Positions 35,155 to 45,130 of a stretch of DNA of 64,000 nucleotides are shown piece by piece. The notes beneath the pieces were generated by a model. The model worked only from the letters and a program-made list of their open reading frames with translations. It did not search any database and was not told where the DNA came from. Numbering within the stretch: the stretch's first letter is position 1; every line of letters starts with the position of its first letter. A program made the position numbers and the translations under genes. Origin of the DNA: Pictodentalium vernedei (Eukaryota; Mollusca; Scaphopoda; Dentaliida; Dentaliidae); NCBI GenBank assembly GCA_031216915.1, contig CM062296.1, forward strand, positions 455,266,287-455,330,286. Direction: 5' to 3'.

Positions 35155-35249
35155 AATAAATAATAATATTAAAACTGAGTTTGAAAAAACATAAGAAATT
35201 GTGTTTGAAAAAAATCTAAAATAACAAAAAAAAAAAAAATAAAACAAAG

Positions 35250-36071
35250 ATGAACATTAAAGATATGTCTTGGAACGACGCCGCGACCAAGAGGTCGAAT
35301 AACGAGTTCTTTCCCAAAAGCATAAGAGGCTTGATAGTGGGAAAATCGAATTGTGGAAAGACCAATCTGTTGATGAATCTGTTGTCATGACCCGACTGGT
35401 TGGATTATGACAGATTGTTTGTGTTTGGCAAGAGCTTGTTTCAACCTGAATACAGATTGCTTCGAGAGTGCATGGATCGTAGATTGCCCAAGGACGTCAT
35501 AGCCAGAATCTTTGACAGTAGGGAGGAATTCGACAAAAGTGAAGCTCCTCTTTCAACTATTTTGGATGGTGCGGCGATGGAATTGATGAAGAGAAATGCA
35601 TCTTCGAACGTTGAGTGTCGATTTTATGAGAACACTAGCTACGTTCCGGATCCTAGAGAATTGAAATCGGAAGATAAGAATCTCATGATTTCCGACGATC
35701 TGCTTTTGGAGAGACAGAACAGATGCGAATCGTATTACGTTAGGAGTCGACACAGCAACGTGGACTGTTTCTACCTGTCGCAGAATTATTTTCGATTGCT
35801 CAGACAGACGATATGGGAGAACGCTAATTTTCTATGTCTCTTTCGCCAAGATCTCAAGAATCTCAATCACATCTACGGCGATCACGTCGCAAACGACATG
35901 AGCGTGGCGGAATTCAGGAGATTCTGCAAGAGGGTTTGGGATGGAGGACTTTACAATTTCATTGTGATCGATTTGACTAGCAAATTTAACTGCAGAAAAT
36001 ATCGGTTCAGATTCGACAAGTTTTATGTTTCTGATGATAAGATAGAGCGTGAAAATAAAAAAAATTATTAA
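35250..36071 (+). pseudogene. Polinton packaging ATPase (FtsK/HerA type)
   Basis: The start MNIKDMSWNDAATKRSNNEF leads to Walker A text IVGKSNCGKTNLLMNL. Further on come Walker B text (NLMISDDLLLERQ), the following FYLSQNYFRLLRQTIWENAN and a C-terminal FIVIDLTSKFNCRKYRFRFD. This is the Polinton A32-like ATPase that would pump DNA into the capsid. It lies directly before the penton gene, as often seen in these elements. Near full size (about 270 codons), about one break. Confidence 0.9.
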
Positions 36072-36112
36072 AAATAATTAGTTTTGAAAAAATAAAAATA
36101 AAATTAAATATA

Positions 36113-36883
36113 ATGTTCGAACAAGGAGAATTGTTAGAATGGATAGCTGAGAATACGGCTGCAAAACAATCCATTCAAATCGTGGTGAGTGGCGATTCGA
36201 CTCGATTCGTGACGAAATTCGAACCTTCCATCGAATTGAATAGAGAGAAAAGATACGAGATGGCGTTGGTGAATCTAGAGACTTATTCCTTTCCCAACGT
36301 CACTGAAAAGAATAACTCATTCAAGTATTCCGACGGAGTGGATTGGTTGGAGATTCGAATTCCCAAAGGAAGTTATGACATAGACGATTTGAACAATTAC
36401 ATTCGGACGCAAATGAAGACGGATGGAAAGGGAAGTAACAAGATCAGACTCGCTCCCAATCCTAATACCTTACAGATGATGTTGGATTTGGAAGATAATT
36501 TTCGAGTGGATTTCAATACGGATGATTCTATAGGCAAGATGTGGGGATTTGATCGAAAGATGTATCAAGACCATGCGGCATCTGAAAATATGGTTGACAT
36601 TCTCGCAGTCAATAGCATTCTGGTGAACGTGGATGTGATTGCTGGAAGCTACGTGAATGGTAGCGCTCAACCGATGATTTATTCCTTCTTTCCAAATGTG
36701 TCACCGGGTTATAAGATCGTGAAGCGACCTCGAAATTTAGTTTATCTACCAGTGATTTTAGACACGTTGTATAGTCTCAAAACCACGTTGACGGATCAAA
36801 ATGGTGAACTGTTAGATCTTCGCAGAGAGAGGGTGACGATACAATTTCACATAAGAGAAATATACAAGCAAAAAAAAAAATAA
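36113..36883 (+). CDS. Polinton minor capsid (penton) protein, single jelly roll
   Basis: 256 codons, open throughout, so it looks whole. Text such as KRYEMALVNLETYSFPNVTE, WLEIRIPKGSYDIDDLNNYI, TDDSIGKMWGFD and VNSILVNVDVIAGSYVNG is characteristic of the Polinton penton, which would form the five-fold vertices of the capsid. It lies 42 bases after the ATPase gene. The start at 36,113 is the first ATG and gives the usual length. AT-rich spacers on both sides probably hold the promoter and polyadenylation signals. Confidence 0.9.
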   Translation: MFEQGELLEWIAENTAAKQSIQIVVSGDSTRFVTKFEPSIELNREKRYEMALVNLETYSFPNVTEKNNSFKYSDGVDWLEIRIPKGSYDIDDLNNYIRTQMKTDGKGSNKIRLAPNPNTLQMMLDLEDNFRVDFNTDDSIGKMWGFDRKMYQDHAASENMVDILAVNSILVNVDVIAGSYVNGSAQPMIYSFFPNVSPGYKIVKRPRNLVYLPVILDTLYSLKTTLTDQNGELLDLRRERVTIQFHIREIYKQKKK

Positions 36884-37017
36884 AATATTATGTATATATA
36901 TAAATAACAAAAATAAAATAAACGCAATATTAATTTTACAAAAAATATTTAATATGTATAATTATCATTAAAACAAAAAGAACAATTGAAGAAAATATAT
37001 TTTAAAAAAAAAGAATT

Positions 37018-37630
37018 ATGACACAATACGTGGTTAAAAACGTGAACATATCCGTAAGACAGAGGAAGAAACTCAAGAGAGCATTAACAACTTGAGGCGA
37101 GGCAGTGAGATTCAAATTCACTCACGAAGATCTGACGAGTGGCGGTCAGGATTCGATCGCCTGGACCAGAAGTCAAATCAAAAGGATGGAGAAAGCGATT
37201 CGTGATGGAAGAGGGTTGACGGTGAGATTGAGTCCCGCTCAATTGAGATATAATTTGAGAATGAAAGGCGGTTTCCTACCGCTATTGGCAGGAATCCCCG
37301 CAAAAGCATTACCCTTTGCCGCAAAGGCATTACCTTTTCTCGGAAAGACTCTCGGCGTGGGAGCTCTCACGCAACTCGCGAGTTCGGCAGTTGAGAAATT
37401 AATGGGTGGCAGCGGACTGTTTTTTGAAGAAGGGAGGAGCCATGTGTCGTGTCTATGTAGACGACAGTGGTAAAGGATTGTATCTAGAACCCGTTAGAGG
37501 TGACAACTCTTTGAGTGGAAACAGTCTCTATCTGAAGAGTGGACGGAACATAGAGCGACTCGGAAAGGGTTTGTTGTTTGGTGAGAATTCGCCATTTAAG
37601 AATATACCGATTTTGAATATGTTATTATAA
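37018..37630 (+). pseudogene. Polinton glycine-rich virion-type protein with protease-type cut sites
   Basis: N-terminal text FTHEDLTSGGQDSIAWTRSQ and LTVRLSPAQLRYNLRMKGGF is followed by a hydrophobic alanine/leucine-rich segment (LPLLAGIPAKALPFAAKALP) and then a C-terminal part with MCRVYVDDSGKGLYLEPVRG and ENSPFKNIPILNMLL. RMKGG-F and LMGG-S match adenain-type cleavage sites. The family is a regular Polinton passenger; a membrane-active minor capsid protein comparable to adenovirus pVI is plausible but unproven. A couple of breaks. Confidence 0.7.
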
Positions 37631-37683
37631 TGTAAAAAAATTATATAAATATAAATCATAGAAAGTATAAAATAATATATAAA

Positions 37684-38067
37684 ATGGATAAAAAGGTGGA
37701 AAAACAATTAGACGATAATAATGAATATCACGAGATAGAGTGCGAAGAATATGTGGAAAAACGATTAGACGCTAATGATGGATATCTTAGCAAAGAACTG
37801 ACAAAAGAGTTAAATAAAGATCAGGATATGCGGTTGAAATTTAAAAGAATGAGGCATTTTCCACCGTTACCACTATCTTCTGAAGAGAATGGTAATGATG
37901 CGAGTGTTACCGAGAGATGCACAACATTCGTTCATAATTATGATTTGGATAAACAAATGTGTTCTTATAAAAACGTAGCATATCACAAAAAAAAAGAAAA
38001 AAGAAAAGAAGAATCAATGCTGAAATTTAAGAAAAAAGGAAACGTTATTATAATATATGGGCAATAG
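37684..38067 (+). CDS. Polinton small charged protein, unrecognised
   Basis: 127 codons rich in Lys and Glu, with two similar N-terminal segments (YHEIECEEYVEKRLD and an earlier KKVEKQLDDNNEY) and a basic tail (HKKKEKRKEESMLKFKKKG). No domain recognised. It is preceded by an AT-rich spacer like those of its neighbours and is the last rightward gene before a converging leftward frame, with a shared hairpin between them. Looks whole. Confidence 0.55.
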   Translation: MDKKVEKQLDDNNEYHEIECEEYVEKRLDANDGYLSKELTKELNKDQDMRLKFKRMRHFPPLPLSSEENGNDASVTERCTTFVHNYDLDKQMCSYKNVAYHKKKEKRKEESMLKFKKKGNVIIIYGQ

Positions 38068-38074
38068 TGAAGAA

Positions 38075-38145
38075 GGAAAACAAAAAAAAAGTAATGAGAT
38101 CTAAAGATGATCTCATTACTTTTTTTTTTCCTTCTTCTTCACTAA
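38075..38145. terminator. Hairpin at convergent junction 1
   Basis: An A-run then AGTAATGAGATC pairs with GATCTCATTACT and a T-run around a seven-base loop. It sits exactly between the rightward gene ending at 38,067 and the leftward frame beginning after it, and reads the same on both strands. A closely related hairpin lies at the other convergent junction (44,990-45,050). A two-way transcript end signal is the natural reading. Confidence 0.75.
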
Positions 38146-38164
38146 AAATCAATCTCTCTATTGT

Positions 38165-38600
38165 TTATATTTCCAAGTCCGTTATTAGCATGTTAACACT
38201 CGTGTTTTCTCCTTTTTCGCAAATGTGTTGAATGTTTATCTTTACTTTTTGGATTTTTTTTACTTCGGTCAATGAGCTCTTACCACCCGATTTGTTCACA
38301 AGTTCAAGTGAGATGTTTGGAAATATGTAACTTCCATGAGGCAACGACAAATCATCCTTGTCGAATTCTCTATCTTCGGTGATGACGATATTCTGTAGAT
38401 CGCTTTGGTAGTCGTAAAACAAATCGAGCGTGGCTTTGTCCAATTTCAAAGGCATGCTATATTTCTCGTATTTGTGCTCTAAGCCCTTTGTCTCGACCTC
38501 GTTCAATTCGATGGGATTGTGTCGTTGTAATCTATAGATTTTAGAACCGAATTTCTTATACGTTTCGACTCATTTCAGTTTCAATTCGCATCTTTTAGGT
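38165..38600 (-). CDS. Polinton leftward small gene, unrecognised
   Basis: The open minus-strand frame of 113 codons (38,165-38,506) reads NEVETKGLEHKYEKYSMPLK, YDYQSDLQNIVITED and LPHGSYIFPNISLELVNKS; coding-like sequence continues upstream to about 38,600. No family recognised. It is the only leftward gene in the left half and shares an inverted-repeat intergenic region with the polymerase gene. State uncertain: the main frame is open but the true start is not clear. Confidence 0.5.
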
Positions 38601-38659
38601 GTTGTTGTTATGATCGATTATTTGTTTTTTTTGTTTTATGAATTATTGCAAATAATATA

Positions 38660-38875
38660 TATTTTTTTTAATTTTGTATTTAAATAATAATTTGTTAAAA
38701 ACTTTTTTTTTGCTCTTTATATATATATATATAAAAAAAAGTGTTTTTTAATTTTCTTTAATGTAAAATATTTTTTGTAAAAGTTTTTTTCACTCTTTTT
38801 TATATATATAAAGAGTAAAAAAAACAAAACTTTTTTAACAAATTATTTAAATACAAAATTCAAAAAAAAAATATT
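38660..38875. promoter_or_regulatory. Large inverted repeat at a divergent gene start
   Basis: The arm 38,668-38,730 (TTTTGTATTTAAATAATAA, TTTGTTAAAAA, TCTTTATATATATATA) pairs with 38,795-38,868 (TATATATATAAAGAGT, TTTTTAACAAATT, ATTTAAATACAAAATT). Each arm therefore carries a TATA-like stretch facing its own gene: the leftward frame at 38.6 kb and the polymerase gene at 38,883. It resembles a duplicated, back-to-back promoter. Read from sequence; promoter function inferred. Confidence 0.7.
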
Positions 38876-38882
38876 CTTACAA

Positions 38883-41800
38883 ATGGAGGAAACAAATAAA
38901 AAAATGGAAAATTTAAATGAGAAAACCATACCTCAGTTAAACGAGATTTGTAAACTATTAAAAATTCCACATTTCAGAAATCATAGAACTAAATAAAAAA
39001 AAATTGAAGTCATACAGGAATATTTGCGAAACGATAGAAAGGCAAATGAAATGTCAATAGCAACGATGTCAAAAAATGCATCGGTTGTGAAAAATGAGAA
39101 GAAGAAAAAGATAGTAAAAGGAATCGAAATGCTGACGTCGAAAAAAACCAAAAATGTTTCGATTGTGAAAAATAAGAAGACAACTAAATGAAAAGCCGTT
39201 GAAGAACTTCAAGTTTCAAAAGAAAAGAACAGAAAAACTAAAATGGAAACGAGTGATGCACTTCAGATTCTAGACAAACGAGATATATCAAGCGAAATTC
39301 AACGAGCAATCAACGAAGGGAAAGGAGAAGAATATGTACCACGACTCGTCATGGAACTATTCCAATCAAAGCCTGTAGAACGGGAGAGTGTGATCAAAGG
39401 TGTTTTTAAAACTTTCGATGTGGTTCCCTCGTTCAAGAAAATCTATCCGAAATTGTTTATGGAATGGGTGAAGAAAAAGTATTGGATTTGTTTTGTGAAC
39501 ACATGAATGTGGGACAAAAAATTCAGATGATACTCCATTGCATGATGAATAAAATCGACGTGAAGTCTGGCGAGAGCATCGTGAAAAATGCATATTTCAG
39601 ATCTAATGTCGAACCCATATTTCGAGGTTCAGATTTATCAGACGTTTTCGAAAAGATGAAAGACAAGATGTTGACGTCTCTCACGAATTATCAACATGAA
39701 GGTAGTAATTGGACGTTCGATGAGGTGTTGAAACTCGAAATTCATATAACTAAAAACGATTCATTGAAAGGATCTTCCTACGTGGAATTACCATATTTCT
39801 TAGCTAAAAAACACTCCGTGGTCAACGTGAGAAATAAAGATGATCAGTGTTTTAAATGGGCAGTCACTTCTGCTTTATACCCTGTCAAAATCCATCCTGA
39901 GAGAGTTTCTTGTTACGAGTAGACTTCTAAAAACCTCGATTGGACCGGAGTGACTTTTCCAATGCAGTTAAAACACATCGAACATTTCGAAGCTCAAAAT
40001 CCCACCGTAGCGGTGAATGTCTTGGGATACGACGATGAAAAACGAACGATCTATCCTCTCAGAGAGACTTTGTATCTCGAAAGAGAAAATACGATTATTT
40101 TATTATTGATTTCGAATGGTGACAATCGTCATTATTGTTGGGTTAAACATCCGAGCCGATCACTGTCGAGACAAAATAATAAACATAAAGGAAAGATATG
40201 TTTATGTTGCAACTGCATGAACGTGTTTCACAGCGAAAAATTGTTAGCGAAACATCAGGAATATTGCAATGAAAATCAAGGTGTCGCCGTCGAAATGCCC
40301 AAACCCAACACCATCGTGAAGTTTGAAAATCGCAATAGAAGGTTAAAAGTATCATTCATCGTGTATGCCGACTTCGAGATTTCGAATGTTTCACCATGAA
40401 AATGAGTTCCTGCCAACCTAACGCTCTTCAAAGTTACGTCGAAAGATATCAAAAACACACGCCTTCGGGTTATTGCATTTACGTGAAATGTGCTTTCGAC
40501 TCGCAACACGACATGGATTCCTTCACCTACACGAAACAGTGCGAAGACGTCGACGTGGCTCAAAGGTTCGTGGAAGAGTTAGAATCGAAAATTAAAATGT
40601 TATACAAGAAATTCAAAACTCCGGCAAAAATGATCATCACGCGAGAGCAGCAGGACGAAAATAACAGAGCCACTGAATGTCACATATGCAGACAATCGTT
40701 CGACGAGAATTTGGAGGAAAATAAGAAGGTTAGAGACCACGATCATTACACGGGTCTGTACCATGGTCCAGCTCACAGCAAGTGTAATTTAAAATATCGA
40801 GACGCCGTTTTCTATCCGGTGATATTTCACAATCTCTCAGGTTATGACAGTCATCTGTTCATAAAAAATCTCGGCACCTTCCACGAAGAATTAAATTGCA
40901 TCGCGAACAGTGAAGAAAGATACATTTCATTCACGAAATGGAAGCTCATGGAGAAGAAAAGTGTAGTCAACGGAGAGACATTGAAAGAAAAAACGAAATT
41001 CATTCGTAGAGGCATACATTTCATCGACAGTTTTAAATTCATGTCAACCGCTCTGGAAAAATTAGTCGATAACATGAGCAAGGATAAATTTAAAATCACA
41101 AGCGAACATTTTGGAGAACGAGTAGACGGCATGTTGAGGAAAGGAGTCTATCCTTACGATTACATGAACGATCTAAAGAGATTCACCGACACTGCACTAA
41201 CTTCGAAAGAAGATTTTTATTCGAAATTATACGAATCTGACATTTCTGACGAGAATTACAAACACGCCAAAAACGTGTGGAAATCATTCGATATGAAAAC
41301 CATGAGAGATTATCACGATCTCTATCTTGGCAGACGTATTCAAAAATTTTCGAGACGTCTGTCATCGAAATTACGATCTGGATCCCGCTTGGTATTTCAC
41401 CGCACATGGTCTGGCGTGGGACACTCTGTTGAAGACCACCGAAGTCCAATTGGAATTATTATTCGACGTGAACATGTTGCTCATGTTCAAAAGGGCTGTG
41501 AGAGGTGGCATCTCGGTGATCTCCCACAGATATTTTGAAGCTAACAATCCCTACATGAAAGAAGGTTTCGATACGAAATGATCGAATAAATACATACAGT
41601 ATTGTGACGCTAATAATCTGTATGGTTGGGCTATGAGTCATCCTTTACCGATTGGAAATTTCGAATGGGTGACGGAACAGGAAGAGATGCAAAAATGGAG
41701 AGACTATCCTTGCATTTTAGAAGTCGATTTGAACTATCCGGAAGAATTACACGATCTACACAACGATTATATCTGCTCCTGAACGAATGGAACCGAATGA

Positions 41801-42980
41801 AGGAGACGAGGAAAAACTCATTCCCAATTTATTTAACAAATGTAACTACGTCATCTACAGTGAGAATTTGAAACAATACGTCGATTATGGGATGAAATTA
41901 GTCAACATACATCGCATCATTCGATTCGACGAAGAGCTTTGGATGAAAAAATACATCGATCTCAACACGAATCTCAGAATTCGAGCCGAGAACGATTTCG
42001 AAAAAGATTTCTTCAAACTCATGAACAACTGCATGTACGGTAAATCGATGGAAAACATCAGGAAGAGAACCGACGTTCGACTCATCACATCTGAGAAAAG
42101 AGCTAAAAAATTAGTGGCGAAACCCAATTACAAACACCGAACCATATTCGACGAAAATCTAGTGGCCGTTCACATGCAAAAGACGCACCTGAAGTTCAAC
42201 AAACCGTATTATCTCGGACCGATCATCTTAGATATCAGCAAGCGATTGATGTACGAGTTTCACTACGATTACGTCAAACGAAAATTTGGTGATAAAGCCA
42301 AACTACTGTTCACCGATACAGACAGTTTAGTTTACGAGATAGAGACGAAAGATGTCTACCAAGATATATCTCCAGACGTGGCCACGTGGTTCGACACAAG
42401 CAATTATCCCGTCAATCACCCGTCCAACATTCAATCGAATGACAACAAGAAGGTGTTAGGTAAATTTAAAGATGAGAGCGGCGGTAAACAAATTCTCGAA
42501 TTTGTGGGCTTAAGACCCAAACTGTATGCTTATCGTCTAGAAGATGAAGAGATCAAGAAGTGCAAAGGGGTTAAAGCAGGCGTGGTGAGGAAAAACATCT
42601 CTTTCCAAGAGTATAAAGATTGTCTGTTAGGAAGTGGTCCGGTGTATAAGACTATGAAATCGATTTGAAGCGAAAATCACGACTTGTATACCGAAATAGT
42701 CAACAAGATTTCGCTGACGGCCGACGACGATAAGAGATTCATGTTAGACGATAATATAAGCACTTTGGCACTCGGACATTGGATTTTGGATCTAATTTTA
42801 GATGATAGGATTTCAGATATGATTGAGGATGATAGGATTCCAGATATGATTAAGGATGATAGGATTCCAGAAAATCAAGAGGAATTAGATGGATTCAAGA
42901 TTATGGAAATCGATAGAGACATCGAGAGAGTTAGTTTAAAAAGAAAAAGAAAAGAAAAAAAAATATCAACGTCATTTTAG
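38883..42980 (+). pseudogene. Polinton protein-primed DNA polymerase B, broken
   Basis: Parts in order: a short SAP-like N-terminus (TIPQLNEICKLLKIPHFRNH); conserved Polinton pre-exonuclease text (KDDQCFKWAVTSALYPVK); a Cys/His cluster (ICLCCNCMNVFHSEKLLAKH); exonuclease text VYADFEIS and IFHNLSGYDSHLF; an endonuclease VII-like insert (ECHICRQSFDENL, RDHDHYTGLYHG, HSKCNLKYR); palm motifs YCDANNLYGWAMSHPLP, FFKLMNNCMYGKSMEN and LFTDTDSLVYEIE; and a C-terminus with short tandem repeats (42,805-42,875). It would replicate the element from a terminal protein. Nearly full length with about half a dozen breaks. Confidence 0.93.
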
Positions 42981-43026
42981 TGAATTATAATAAAATAAAT
43001 AAATAAAAAGAAATATATATGCATTT

Positions 43027-43458
43027 ATGAATAAGAAAATAGAGATATCCGTAGAAGGTGTCATCTCACCTAACAAACCCCTATCCAACATCGATCTGTC
43101 GAATGCGGTGAAGGATTTGAAAATCAAAAATTTTCTAGGCGTGTTTTCTAGAGATGCCTTGCCGAAGAGAAGATCTCGATAATCGAAATGTGGAATTTTA
43201 AATCTAGATGATTTATCGGGTGAAGGCACTCACTGGGTGGCGTGGTTCAAGAACGGGAAGAAGAATTATTATTTTGACAGCTACAGAATCTCACCGCCAA
43301 AAGAAATAAAGAACTATTTCAACAAATCGATGGTTCGTTACAACACGGAACGAGTGCAGTCACCAGATCAAGTGTTTTGCAGTCACCTGTGTCTCTACGT
43401 TCTCAAGAGATGGTCTGAAGGAGATCGGTTTCAAGACATTCTCAATGATTTACATTAG
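43027..43458 (+). pseudogene. Polinton adenain/Ulp1-type cysteine protease
   Basis: Text ISVEGVISPNKPLSNIDL and KDLKIKNFLGVFSRDALPK precedes GTHWVAWFKNGKKNYYFDSY (catalytic His and acidic residue region) and SPDQVFCSHLCLYVLKRW (Gln and catalytic Cys region). Order and length (about 140 codons) fit the Polinton maturation protease related to adenovirus adenain. Its likely substrates are the small proteins at 34.8 and 37.0 kb, which show fitting cut sites. About one or two breaks. Confidence 0.9.
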
Positions 43459-43608
43459 AGAGAGATTTTTTTATAGTATATAAAGATAAAAAATTATTTT
43501 AAAAAATTTAATCGAATAAAAACGAAAAATAAAATAAGTGAAATAATTCATTTTTTAATAAACTGCGTTTGAAATATATTTTTTAAAAACAAAAAATCTC
43601 AAAACAAC
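43459..43608. other. AT-rich spacer before the fibre-like gene
   Basis: 150 bases of A/T-rich sequence with AATAAA-like and TATA-like words, lying between the protease and the fibre-like gene. Similar spacers precede most genes of this element and presumably hold its promoters. Confidence 0.4.
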
Positions 43609-44952
43609 ATGCCAGTCGATAAATTTGGTAGAAGTGATGACGAAAAAGTCAACCTAAAAAAGCAGAGGAAGACGCTCGAAGTCGACGATGGTTACGACGT
43701 TGCCAACTTGGATGAACATTACGTTCGGAGATACGAACCTCGAAAGGAACCTTTGAACATGAACAATAAGAAGCTCTACAATCTTCCCAAGCCAATAGAT
43801 CTCGCAGAACCTGCAGATGCAAATTTCGAATGGATCATGCTAGATAATTACGTGGATAAAACCATGACCGACGATCTCGATCTGAAATCTAAATGTTTGG
43901 TGAACGTCGCAAATCCCATAAATCCCACGGATGCCTTGACCAAGAAATATGCGGACGACTCTCACGCAAGATTCGGCGAACACCTGAGAAATAGATACGT
44001 TCAGAAAACGATGCACTCGGAATTGAATAACAATTCTAACAAGATAATGAACGTGGCCACTCCCACGAATCCCAAGGACGTGGCGACCAAACACTACGTA
44101 GATCTGGAACAGAGAAAGTCTGACAGACAAGAAATGAAATTGGCTCTGAATGCGGCATTCCATAAGATCATGAATCTGTCGAAGGTCGACGACATGGATG
44201 CAGACTCAACCGCGGTCAACAAGGGCTACGTAGATTCTGCCATGATACAATCACAAGAATACCTAGAATCGCAAGTGGATGATCTCTACCTGAACAAACA
44301 ATCTGGCGGAACCATGGAGGGTGGCATCGACATGAACGGTGAGAATTTATTAGGTCTCAGTCACGATCCCGAATTCGATTCCAGCACGGTCAGCAGGAAG
44401 TACGTGGATGACAACTCGGTCTGGAGAAAGGGCGACATCATGGAAGGTAAACTAGACATGGGCGGACACGCGCTCATGAATCTACCGGATCCCATGAACA
44501 TGACGGACGCCTGCATCCTGATTTCGGTGGTGGAGAAAATCAAATCTGCTAAACAATTGGTCATTGTGTGGGCCGAGGAGGCCGGCACGTTAGAGGAGGG
44601 AAAAGCTGAGTGGTCTTTCGGAAATGGAGGTAGCGGATCGAAACATGGTCAGGTGGGATATCCCATGCCATTGGGAGGTAAAATCATTCGAATGAGTCTG
44701 GCTTTCACCACGGATTTTAATAACAGAGCGATCGTCAATCTCGTGGTGAATGGAGTAGAGAGCGATAAGAGATACGGCATCGAAAAGACAGAGAATCAAC
44801 ACTCGAATGTTAACAGGTTCGGCACACCTCTCAAAGTGAACGCCGGAGACATGATTAATTTCATTACAAAAACTAATAATCCCGAAGCCGCCACTTCCGT
44901 GGTGAGCATACTGATTGAACTAGATTCTTTGAACAATGAAAAAATTAATTAA
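43609..44952 (+). CDS. Polinton phage-tail-fibre-like protein with globular head
   Basis: 447 codons, open throughout. After a charged N-terminus (1-50) come six repeats (about residues 55-82, 97-117, 145-165, 186-209, 246-267 and 289-303) of the form K-(I/L)-x-N-(V/L)-x-x-P-x-x-x-x-D-A-x-x-K-x-Y-(V/A)-D, for example KIMNVATPTNPKDVATKHYV. This is the repeat style of trimeric phage tail fibres. Residues 317-440 form a Gly-rich beta domain (EWSFGNGGSGSKHG, FGTPLKVNAGDMINF, SVVSILIELDS). By analogy it would be a trimeric receptor-binding spike on the capsid, comparable in role to the adenovirus fibre. Looks whole. The role is inferred. Confidence 0.7.
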   Translation: MPVDKFGRSDDEKVNLKKQRKTLEVDDGYDVANLDEHYVRRYEPRKEPLNMNNKKLYNLPKPIDLAEPADANFEWIMLDNYVDKTMTDDLDLKSKCLVNVANPINPTDALTKKYADDSHARFGEHLRNRYVQKTMHSELNNNSNKIMNVATPTNPKDVATKHYVDLEQRKSDRQEMKLALNAAFHKIMNLSKVDDMDADSTAVNKGYVDSAMIQSQEYLESQVDDLYLNKQSGGTMEGGIDMNGENLLGLSHDPEFDSSTVSRKYVDDNSVWRKGDIMEGKLDMGGHALMNLPDPMNMTDACILISVVEKIKSAKQLVIVWAEEAGTLEEGKAEWSFGNGGSGSKHGQVGYPMPLGGKIIRMSLAFTTDFNNRAIVNLVVNGVESDKRYGIEKTENQHSNVNRFGTPLKVNAGDMINFITKTNNPEAATSVVSILIELDSLNNEKIN

Positions 44953-45095
44953 AAATAATGAGTGATTATTAAAAAAAAAAAAACCAAAAAAAAAAATAAT
45001 GAGATTTAGAAAGATGTTCAATCTCTCTAGATCTCATTACTTTTATTTTTTTTTTTTGTTTTTTTTTTTGAATAATTACTCATTACTTTTTTTAT
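44953..45095. terminator. Nested hairpins at convergent junction 2
   Basis: Inner arms TAATGAGAT and ATCTCATTA (about 44,998-45,040) are flanked by A- and T-runs, and these are enclosed by outer arms AATGAGTGATTATT and AATAATTACTCATT (about 44,957-45,088). The structure separates the rightward fibre-like gene from the leftward capsid gene. Its inner stem repeats the sequence of the junction-1 hairpin (38,075-38,145). Confidence 0.75.
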
Positions 45096-45130
45096 TTTTT
45101 TTTCTATTTTTTTTTCACACACATCTCTCA

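Noticed and set aside
40851-41449. Minus-strand frames opposite the Polinton PolB
   Set aside because: Shadows of the plus-strand polymerase, which has clear motifs.
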